Assembly: GCA_001275005.1 (NCBI GenBank)
Contig: JWZX01003405.1
Span: 1 to 60,146 of the forward strand
Source: Chrysochromulina tobinii
Lineage: Eukaryota; Haptophyta; Prymnesiales; Chrysochromulinaceae
DNA length: 60,146 nucleotides
Direction of reading: 5' to 3'
This document shows positions 16,360 through 24,307 of the stretch, in pieces. Below the pieces are notes generated by a model that saw nothing but the letters and a program-made list of their open reading frames with translations, was not told the DNA's origin and made no database searches. The position numbers and the translations under genes are program-made. How positions within the stretch are numbered: position 1 is the first letter of the stretch; every line of letters begins with the position of its first letter.

Positions 16360-19300
16360 ATGGGCGCTAGCGCCTCGAGCAGCAGCCTGCATTCGGGCGA
16401 AGCCACCTCGAAGTCAAAGACCGAGGAGACGTCACTGCTGCCGAACAAGAACGAACATAAGAAGGACCAAAGAGACGAGCCCAAGGACGAGCCTTGGTTC
16501 GCCTGCGACCTTGCGATCATCGGCCCCGGCCTGCTTGTGAGCCTTGCGGACACAGAATTCGCATCTCTAATGGAGGCGGCCAACTCGGGCGCACGGTTCA
16601 AGTTCTCGTTCCAAATGGGGCTGCAGCTCCTCCTTATCCCCGTGCTCTTCTTGACTCAAGAGCTGACTGTGCGCTTGGGGGCCCACACGCAGAAAGGCCA
16701 CGGCGCCTGCATCCGCGAAGTCTACGGCCCCGCAATGAGCTGGTTCTGCTTCTTGATTTTGAGTATCACTTGCATCCTGGCGACAATGACGGAGCTTGCT
16801 GGCATCGTCGGGGTGGCCGAAATCTGCGGATTGGACCCCACCATCAGCGTGTGCGTCGCCTCGCTCTTCATGATCATTCTCATCTTCTTCTGCCCGTACC
16901 GCGTCGTGGAAAAGGTTGCTGTCATCTTCGGCTCGTTCGAGCTCAGCTTCGTGGTCGCAGCCTTCTTGTCAAGGCCGCGCATGGACAAGTTTTGGCCGGG
17001 TTTGTTTAGCTTTGACGTGCCACCCGAGCTTGCCCCCGAGTTTGCCCAGATGGCGGCCGCCAACATTGGCGCGGTCATCGTGCCGTGGATGATCTACTTC
17101 CAGCAGTCGGCCGTGGCTGCAAACGGGGTGATGAGCGGCAGGGCAGAGGCCGCAGAGCGTACTGGCACGCTTCTCGGCTCGACCCTGACCCAAATCATCA
17201 TGGTCGCCACAATGGTCGCCTTCGCCGCCACACGCGATAAGCAGCATGGTCACCTCAACTCGATCGACGACGCGAACGCAATGAACCAGGTGATGATGGA
17301 GCTCTTTGGCGACTTGCCCGGGCGGGTGCTGTGCACGCTCGGTATCGTCGGGGGCTCCGTCTGCGCGGCGATCGTCGTCGCTCTCGCAAACTCGTGGGCG
17401 CTCGTTGATGCTCTCGGGCCGGACACCACATGCATTGCCGGTGGGGCCAAAGCACCGGCGCTGCCGGGCGCTGGCGTCACTGAGGCGCGGCGGCCCAATC
17501 CGATGGACCTATCCGTCTGTGAAGCACCCTTCTTTTACGCCATGTATGCGGCGACGGTTCTCATCGGCTTCATCATCATCATGTCCGGGGTCTCTCAGGA
17601 GGATATCAGCGTGGCAGGTCTGCTCACCAATGCCCTCTTCATGCCGCTCACGCTCCTCTTTCTGTGGCTGCTCGCCACGGGCCCCAAGCTGCCCGAGACC
17701 ACGCGCGTCAAGGGCTTCTACAAGTGGATCACCGCCTTCGCCTTCTGCCTCGCGTGCACGTTCTCGACCATCGAGCTCGTGCTCGGGATGACGGATACCC
17801 CTGGCTCCGGACTAGCGGCCGCTCGGGCGCGAAAACGATCCCATCGCTCGCATGTGGTGTTAGGCTCCAGTATTAGCAACGTCGAGACTCGCGCGTCAAA
17901 GCCGCACATCATCATCATGCTGGCCGACGACCTCGGCTACGCCAACGTAGGCTGGAACAACGCCGCAGTGCACACGCCCCAGCTGAACGCCCTTGTAGCC
18001 GACGGAGTTCGACTCGAGCGCCATTACGTGTACCAGTTTTGCAGCCCCTCGCGCGCCTCTCTCATGACGGGCCGTTACCCGATCCACGTGCAGGAGCGGA
18101 TGGGTCCGTTCTGGAGCACGTACACGGGTCCACCGACCAACATGACGCTGCTGCCTGCCAAGCTGCGTGAGGCGCAGTACCGCGTACACCACGTGGGCAA
18201 GTGGCACCTCGGGGCCTACAGCAACGCGTCCATACCGGTAGGGCGCGGCTTCGAAACTTCCTTCGGCTTCCTCGACGGCATGCAAGACCACTGGAACCAC
18301 CGGATGCAAGGGTGCAACTCCTCAGGCATGGAAGACCCGCAGGGCGACTCGGCCGACTTGCCGGGCACGCAATGGGAGTGCTGGGGCAACGCGCTGCCGC
18401 TTGAGAGCTGCGACGAGCTCTCATGCTACGCCAACCTGAGCGTGCGCTTCGATCGTGACCTGTGGCGGGACAGAGCGCCCGCTACGGCGCTCGATGGCGT
18501 CTTCTCTCAGGATATGTACGAGGCAGAGGCGCGCAATCTGATCGCGTCGCACGATCTCGCGTCGCCTCTCTTCTTGTATCTTGCCTTCCAGCTCGTCCAT
18601 GGGCCCATTCAAACTCCGAAGCGCTTCGTCAACCTGTACGATGCCGCGACGCACCCCTTCCTCGGGCTTCGCAAGGTGTGGGGATTCGTGACGGCGCTCG
18701 ATGAGTCCATTGGACGGATCGTCGGCGCTCTCAAGGTAACTGCCAAAGTTGGCCACGGATGGCCTCAGATAGCCATAAGCCTCGGATGATAACCACCGAT
18801 CGCCTCTGATTACCACCGATCGCCTCTGATGGCCACTGATCGGACGGATGGTCGGCGCACTGCAGGCGCGCCCCTCAATGTGGGAGAACTCTGTGCTCAT
18901 CTTCAGCGCGGACAACGGCGGACCTCTCGAGACCATGACCAACTACCCGCTCCGAGGGGGCAAGTTCAGCGACTTCGAAGGCGGCATCCGCTCAGCGGCC
19001 TTTGTGAGCGGAGGCTACTTGCCCGCAGCGATGCGCGGCAGCACGCTCGACGGATACGCCATGCTTGCGGACTGGTACGTGACCATTTGCGGACTGGCGA
19101 GTGTGGATCCAACCGACGAGCGCGCAGCGGCAGCTGGGCTACCCCCCGTTGATGGACTCGATCTATGGCCCATGCTCAGCGGCGCGAATCGGACCAGCCC
19201 TCGCACCGAGCTGCCCATCTCGTCGGCGACGCTCATCGTGGGAGACTGGAAGCTGATGACTGGCACGCAGGGTTATAACACATGGAGCCCGCCCGTCGGA

Positions 19301-19690
19301 TGGCCTGCGGATTATTATTGCGACGACCGCAACGCGTCGGCGAAGCTCGAGTGTGGCGAGGGCGGCTGCCTCTTCAACGTGCGTCTTGACCCGAGCGAGA
19401 GGCACGACTTGGCGACCAAGAACGCCTCCGTGCTCGAGGCGATGCAGAAGCGGCTCGAGGCGATGCGAGCCACCGTGTGGCACAACTGCGACCCGCCATC
19501 CAAGTGCGCGTACGTCGACCCGAACGACTACTGTGCCAACACCCACAGCCAGTGGGGGGATGCATATGGGCCCTACTGGCGCGGGGGGGGGCTTCACCCG
19601 TTCAGCGGGAACTACAGCTTGGACCCCACTGGCCGGCGACTTGCACTCTCTGCACGGGTGGAATCCTCTCGTCTAGGGGAGTTGGGGTAG
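16360..19690 (+). CDS. Nramp-like metal-ion transporter fused to a type I sulfatase
   Basis: Exons 16360-18735 and 18866-19690 join in phase 0 to 1066 residues. An upstream TTG frame start was rejected in favour of the ATG at 16360; the N terminus MGASASSS fits the myristoylation consensus. Residues of about 50-490 form 11 predicted membrane helices of the Nramp fold (GPGLLVSLADTEFASLMEAANSG in TM1, QELTVRLGAHTQKGHG, VIVPWMIYFQQSAVAANG in TM6). Canonical DPGN and MPH residues are replaced by DTEF and VPW. After about 25 linker residues, a sulfatase domain starts at KPHIIIMLADDLGY, with the formylglycine site FCSPSRASLMTGR, VGKWHLG and the FSADNGG metal site, so it looks catalytically complete. 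Many NxS/T sites lie in this half. No internal signal peptide precedes it, so the transporter part must deliver it; 11 helices with N-in topology put it on the luminal or outer side. Confidence 0.78.
18736..18865 (+). repeat. Intron in the sulfatase part, 10-bp periodic, flanked by a 24-bp duplication
   Basis: GT-AG intron of 130 bp (aag|gtaact ... tgcag|gcgcgc), phase 0, joining GALK to ARPSMWENSVLIFSADNGG as sulfatase alignment expects. The trinucleotide GAT recurs at exact 10-bp spacing from about 18758 to 18849 with one gap. The last 24 bases of the upstream exon (18712-18735) are repeated with 20 of 24 identity at the intron 3' end (18842-18865). Confidence 0.8.
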
Positions 19691-19781
19691 ACCGCCTCTG
19701 TCCTGAGTCAGAAACGTCGTAACCCCGGGTTCACTTTCACAGCTTTCATTCACACCTCCGGAGAAAACACGGAGGCACAAA

Positions 19782-20741
19782 ATGGTGGGCTGGCTCTACC
19801 CTTGCGGCGCTGATTGCGACATCGCGGTGGTCGTGTTCGACAAGGACGGGACGTTGCTCGACTTCAATGCAACGTGGCTGCCCGCCTTCCGTGAGGCCGC
19901 CGAGCGCGTTGCGCTCGAAGCGGGCGAGAAGGATCTCGCGCCCGCTCTGCTCAAAGCGGGAGGGTGGCTCGAGGAGGCAGAGGGACCGCGCATCACGCCC
20001 GATGGCCTCTTCCATCACGCGACCAACCTAGAAATCGCTCAGGCCTGGATCGATACGCAGCCGATTGTGGCCAACCACTTTGCCAACGACGTGACGGCGC
20101 TGATGACTCTGCTCGAGTCCACGCTGAAAGAGTGCACGGTCCGCGATGCGGCGCCGCTCGGGCCGGCGGAGGACGTGCTGCGGGAATTGCGCGCGGCTGG
20201 CCTGCACCTCGCCGTCGTCACGAATGATTCGGAAGCCATCGCACGTGCGCAGCTAGCGCGGCTCGGATGGACCGACTACTTTGGCTCCATCATCGGCTTC
20301 GACTCCGGCTTCGGAGGCAAGCCTGGCGGCGGCGGCATCCGGGCCGCCATCGAGGCTGCGGGTCTCAAACCGCAGCAGGCCATCATGGTGGGCGACTCGG
20401 AGTCGGACCTCGTGGCCGGTCAGGTCGCCGGCTGTGCCTTCACCGTCGCGATCCATCCAGATGCCAAGCCCCTGCCCATCGGACTCGCGACCGCCGCGTG
20501 CCGCATGCCCAGCATCGCTGGACTGCCGGAGGCGCTTGCGACCGCGGGGCACCGAGCGCTGCGCGCGTCGCGGCGGGCGCCTGACGAGGTCGCTCAGACG
20601 CCCTGGCCGAGCGAGGCTGTCGAACTGCCGACACCGGCGGAATGCATGCAAGCCCAGATGGAAGCAAAGGCAGCAGTCGCAGCCGCGGCCGCCGTCGACA
20701 AGGCCGTCGTCGCGCTCGTGGATGGCATGCGTGAACCATGA
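19782..20741 (+). CDS. HAD-superfamily phosphatase, phosphoglycolate-phosphatase-like
   Basis: A 319-residue hydrolase with all four HAD motifs: VVFDKDGTLLDF (motif I, with the nucleophile Asp and the second Asp at +4 read as D-K-D-G-T), AVVTNDSEA (motif II), GFGGKPGGGG (motif III Lys) and AIMVGDSESDLVAGQVAGC (motif IV acidic pair). A helical cap of about 90 residues lies between motifs I and II, as in class C1 Gph-type enzymes. Phosphoglycolate phosphatase salvages the photorespiratory 2-phosphoglycolate, but this fold accepts many substrates. A tail of about 75 residues after the core (ASRRAPDEVAQTPWPS ... VDGMREP) is Ala-rich and unlike the family. No targeting peptide is evident. The ATG at 19782 lies 91 bp after the sulfatase stop on the same strand. 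Confidence 0.82.
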   Translation: MVGWLYPCGADCDIAVVVFDKDGTLLDFNATWLPAFREAAERVALEAGEKDLAPALLKAGGWLEEAEGPRITPDGLFHHATNLEIAQAWIDTQPIVANHFANDVTALMTLLESTLKECTVRDAAPLGPAEDVLRELRAAGLHLAVVTNDSEAIARAQLARLGWTDYFGSIIGFDSGFGGKPGGGGIRAAIEAAGLKPQQAIMVGDSESDLVAGQVAGCAFTVAIHPDAKPLPIGLATAACRMPSIAGLPEALATAGHRALRASRRAPDEVAQTPWPSEAVELPTPAECMQAQMEAKAAVAAAAAVDKAVVALVDGMREP

Positions 20742-20841
20742 AGTATGTTGCTTCTCGCCCGTCTTAGGCATGTACCGGTCACAGTGCTGTCCTTGCACTG
20801 TTCTGTGCATTCATACCGAAACAGAACTTCACAGGTACCAG

Positions 20842-20962
20842 TAAACTTCTCAAGTCAAGTCAAGTCGACATAAACAACAGACAACCATACAATACGGAAG
20901 CCTACAATTGTATGCTCCGGACATGACTTGACATGACTTGACTTGACTTGACTAAACTTCTC
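20842..20962. mobile_element. MITE-like element: short inverted repeats inside a 10-bp direct repeat
   Basis: TAAACTTCTC occurs at 20842-20851 and again at 20953-20962. Just inside are inverted termini built from a 5-bp unit: AAGTCAAGTCAAGTC on the left (about 20852-20866) and GACTTGACTTGACTT-type sequence on the right (about 20925-20951). The right arm contains 10-bp repeats of ACATGACTTG. The interior is about 60 bp, AT-rich and non-coding. This is the layout of a small non-autonomous DNA element with target-site duplication. It lies between the HAD stop and the KH-protein ATG. A transcript hairpin or terminator without mobility is the alternative. Confidence 0.55.
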
Positions 20963-21048
20963 CGTGAAGGTCGGCACCATTCGCGCGCCAGCGTTGAGCT
21001 CACGGCAATTACTCGTGGTCGGCACACGAAGGACCGGGAAAGGTGACC

Positions 21049-23784
21049 ATGGCCGCTGCTGGATCTGTCGTCATCAGAGATTTTTCCTCCAAGCAGGGGC
21101 TTTTCGCCAAAGTCGCCACCGCCAAGGTTTTCGGGGACCTTCCTGCTATGATCCCCAGCCTGCCTGTTGAGCTGAACTTTAAGGCCGCTTCTCAGAGTGA
21201 CATCCCATCTGGCGCCATCGTTTTTTGTCTGCGTTCAGCGTCGGACGACGACGCTGAGCGCAAAAAACAAGATCTCGAGCGCATGAAACGGTTCTGCGGC
21301 CCAGACTACGATTCTCGACTACCACGCGCAGCTCGGCTCAGCGATGGCAGCTCTATCTTTGTGGTGGATTCTTCGAGCGCTGGCGACTTTATCTGCAAGT
21401 GGCAGGCGCCGATCGCGCAGGCGCCGCTTTCCATCCAGACACGGCCGACAGCCACTGCAGCATCAGTTCAAGATGACGAGGCTCTGCAACAACTCTCGGA
21501 GGCCACACAGAATCCACTCTCCGCGGCGGCAGCTCTGGCGGCAGCGCGCTCGGCGGCGCCGCCGGCTCCGCCGCCGGCGGCGCTCGCCTTGGCCAATGGG
21601 CCGCAAGAGTCGTCCGATCCGTTCCGCGTGATCTCCGACTACCTCGCGCAACAGTCTACGCAGTCGGTGCCGATGAAGGCGCACGACACCGTGAGCGGCG
21701 ACAGAGTACCTCCGCGAGGCGACGACCGGCGCGACGACCGGCGCGACGACCGGCGCGACGACCGGCGCGACGACCGGCGCGACGACCGGCGCGATGAGAG
21801 GCGAGATGACCGTGACCGTAGAGACGACCGGAGGCGGGACGACAGGGACGATGACCGGCATCGTCGCGAGAGCGGCGGCAACTCTGGCCGAGACGCAGAC
21901 CGAAGACGCGACCGCAGCGCGGATCGGGACCGTGACCGCGACCGGCGCGACGACCGCGACCGGCGCGACAGTGACCGGCGCGACAGCGACCGGCGCGACA
22001 GCGACCGCGAACGCTGCGACAGCGACCGCGACCGACGCGACGACCGCGACCGGCGCGACGGTGACCGCGACCGACGCGACAGCGACGGCGACCGTGATCG
22101 ACGAAAACAAGACGGCGGTCACGTCCGTCTCGTCGAAAAGTTCGATCCAACGCCGCTTCCTTCATACGCGCAAGGACTGGACCCCATCGAGGTGGTGGCC
22201 CGTGCCTACAATGAAACACGCGAAGAATTGTCGGCAGCGTACAAGTGGCGGCCCCCCGTTTCTGTTGACAAATGTGCGGACTGGCCTACGTGTGAGGTGG
22301 CCCATTCCACAGACAGGCCTGGAGCGCACGTCATCTTTCGATCGCCGGTTGTGAATGTTCGCGCACTGGAGTCGTGCGAGCTCGCTGGGAATGTGTATCT
22401 TCGGAAGGTGCTCGTCAATAAGCGCATGAGAGCCATCAAGGAGGGTGACTTGGTCACTGGCCGGATGGTACTCAACGGAGACCCGAAGATTCCGTACAAG
22501 TGGATGGTGATCCATGTGCTGAAGACAAACATTGGCATGCGACTCGCAGATGAGTGGAATGCGCATCACGAAGCGGAGGTGCACATGTCCTTGAAGCGCA
22601 GTTGCGAGGCTTTGTTGGACGACGACGAGGACCATGGCCAAGGGGCGATGGGCAAGGTCGCGCGCGACGATGGAAATACTGACGACGTGAGCCCGGGGGG
22701 GTCCGGTGGGGATCGAAGAGTCAATCTCAAAGTCAATCTCGACGAAGGCCAAATCGTCAATCGCTGCCGCCAGGACGGCGCTCCCATCGGTCGCCCTGGC
22801 GAGCGTGGATGGTTCGATGAAAAGACGTATCGAAGTGAGGTGCAGGAGGCGAAGAGGGCGGAGACAATACGCAAGGGCGCCACGCCCAAGCAAGTGGCCG
22901 CAGGCCTATTCCTCGGCAGGACGTTCGATGGCGAACACGAAGGGAAGGTGAGCTTCGAAGGCATCGTGACCCATGCGGAAGGGGACTGGGCCATCCTCTC
23001 CGAAGCCGTCTTCCTTCATCGCTCGTACATCGCCTCCAAGTGGGGGCACGTGAATCTAGGAGACCACGTCATCGGCTTTCTCGTTCCAGAGGAGCGCGGC
23101 GGCTGCAAATGGCGTTGCATACACGTGAAGATGGTCGATAGGGGCGGCCAAGAGAAGGCGAGGCTCGAGCGCGAGGCATACGAACGTGAGGAGGAGCTTC
23201 GCATTCACGGCGCAGCCGAGCACATTCGGCCAGTGAACCCGAGGCTCATCCCGGTCATCGTCGGGCGGGCGGGCGCCAACGTCAAAAAGATGCAGGACGA
23301 CTCCGGTGCCTCCGTGGTCATCGACCGCACTAAAAACTGCGTGGTGGTTCAGGGAACCAAGAGACAGGTCGAAAAGGCCGTGGCCATGCTCGATATGTTC
23401 GGTGACGGCTCGAAGATGATCGAAGAAGGTATGTTATTCCAAGGCCAGTCGAAACGCGGCACTGTCATTTCGATTCGCGAGCTGGCTGGCAAAGGCTACA
23501 TCAAGCCGGATGCCGAGTATGGGCTCGATCATGAATATTGGTTCGAGTTTAAGACGGACCTCAACCCGGACGTCAGACCGGAGCAGGTCCCCGTGGGCAC
23601 GGCGGTAGAGTTCTGCGAGCTCAAGGACAAGTTCGGCAATTTTCGCGCGGTCTATGTGCGGATGCCGGGCGAACCGATCAAGGGCCGCGGGTTTCCAGGC
23701 CTTTTTGCCCAAGCCGAAAAAGAACGCCGCACCCTTGGGTACTGGGGTGATCAAAGAACCGACGTGCCGAAGGCGTATAAGTAG
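21049..23784 (+). CDS. RNA-binding protein with RD/RDDR repeats, cold-shock-like segments and a KH domain
   Basis: I use the ATG at 21049 (good context, gaccATGG); the frame begins six bases earlier at a GTG. The protein has 911 residues. Residues of about 222-357 are a run of DDRR, DRRD and DRDR repeats, the RD-type low-complexity domain of splicing and RNA-granule proteins. Three beta-rich segments (about 428-497, 617-697 and 794-885) contain patterns such as EGDLVTGRMVLNG, GIVTHAEGDWAILSEAVFLHRSYI and GTVISIRELAGKGYIKPD. These resemble OB-fold or cold-shock-like domains. A KH domain at about 724-785 reads LIPVIVGRAGANVKKMQDDSGASVVID, with the GxxG loop GRAG. A nuclear or cytoplasmic mRNA-binding role is likely. 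No exact orthologue is recognised. It ends at 23784 in VPKAYK. Confidence 0.65.
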   Translation: MAAAGSVVIRDFSSKQGLFAKVATAKVFGDLPAMIPSLPVELNFKAASQSDIPSGAIVFCLRSASDDDAERKKQDLERMKRFCGPDYDSRLPRAARLSDGSSIFVVDSSSAGDFICKWQAPIAQAPLSIQTRPTATAASVQDDEALQQLSEATQNPLSAAAALAAARSAAPPAPPPAALALANGPQESSDPFRVISDYLAQQSTQSVPMKAHDTVSGDRVPPRGDDRRDDRRDDRRDDRRDDRRDDRRDERRDDRDRRDDRRRDDRDDDRHRRESGGNSGRDADRRRDRSADRDRDRDRRDDRDRRDSDRRDSDRRDSDRERCDSDRDRRDDRDRRDGDRDRRDSDGDRDRRKQDGGHVRLVEKFDPTPLPSYAQGLDPIEVVARAYNETREELSAAYKWRPPVSVDKCADWPTCEVAHSTDRPGAHVIFRSPVVNVRALESCELAGNVYLRKVLVNKRMRAIKEGDLVTGRMVLNGDPKIPYKWMVIHVLKTNIGMRLADEWNAHHEAEVHMSLKRSCEALLDDDEDHGQGAMGKVARDDGNTDDVSPGGSGGDRRVNLKVNLDEGQIVNRCRQDGAPIGRPGERGWFDEKTYRSEVQEAKRAETIRKGATPKQVAAGLFLGRTFDGEHEGKVSFEGIVTHAEGDWAILSEAVFLHRSYIASKWGHVNLGDHVIGFLVPEERGGCKWRCIHVKMVDRGGQEKARLEREAYEREEELRIHGAAEHIRPVNPRLIPVIVGRAGANVKKMQDDSGASVVIDRTKNCVVVQGTKRQVEKAVAMLDMFGDGSKMIEEGMLFQGQSKRGTVISIRELAGKGYIKPDAEYGLDHEYWFEFKTDLNPDVRPEQVPVGTAVEFCELKDKFGNFRAVYVRMPGEPIKGRGFPGLFAQAEKERRTLGYWGDQRTDVPKAYK
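21717..21793 (+). repeat. 12-bp in-frame tandem repeat (gacgaccggcgc)n
   Basis: About six nearly identical copies of a 12-bp unit encode the start of the RD domain (Asp-Asp-Arg-Arg). Because the unit is a multiple of three, expansion or contraction keeps the frame. Unrelated Val/Ala-rich and Thr/Ala-rich frames on both strands here are by-products of the repeat. Confidence 0.85.
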
Positions 23785-24288
23785 GGGGGCGGAAATTGGG
23801 GGGACGGTAGAATCCCCCACCGCAATTGCCAATTCACCTGGGACCGTAGGGTCTAGCTTCAAAGCTTGTAGAATCACGTCAGTTTATAGTTACGCGGCGG
23901 ACCATGCCGCCGAATCTGGAACATGCGACCTGCATGCGACCGACCGACATGGTCTCCATACTCCAACTCCATGGCCCATCGGGGCTAGCGTCTCAAATAG
24001 GACCTCGAATCTCAACAAAACTCAAAAGCTCCGCGTGCCGTGCGCAACACCCCCAACGGGCGTGTGCCACGCACTCCGACCCAGACCCAGCACTCTCCCC
24101 TACGCTAAAAACTCGGCGCCCCCAGACGACGAGACGAGCCAGACGCTAGGGACCACCGATCCAGACAAGCGATCCTTGACCTTGTCCCACACGCCACACA
24201 GGTTCCCATTTCGGGGGGGACATGCCATAAAGCCGTGTCAGGGACTTAACGAGGTCGGCTGTGTTCACAACTTGGAGGTCGGCTGTGT
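23785..24288. other. Intergenic region between convergent genes; ends in a 24-bp tandem repeat
   Basis: About 500 bp between the KH gene stop and the lyase stop. No gene is supported. The right end holds the tandem duplication listed separately. No AATAAA is present on either strand at the expected distance. Confidence 0.5.
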
Positions 24289-24307
24289 TTACAGCTTGGA
24301 GGTCGGC
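24251..24307. repeat. 24-bp tandem duplication across the stop codon of the kinase-lyase gene
   Basis: Two 24-bp units (24251-24274 and 24275-24298, differing at two bases) plus a 9-bp partial third. Read on the minus strand, each unit encodes PTSKL followed by a stop (TAA in the first, TGA in the second), so the peroxisomal-type C terminus is repeated in frame beyond the stop. Confidence 0.85.

Noticed and set aside
21463-22122. Antisense Val/Ala-rich frame and a plus-strand Thr/Ala-rich frame over the RD repeat
   Set aside because: Both are produced by the 12-bp repeat read in other frames; the Asp/Arg frame continues into KH and OB-like domains.
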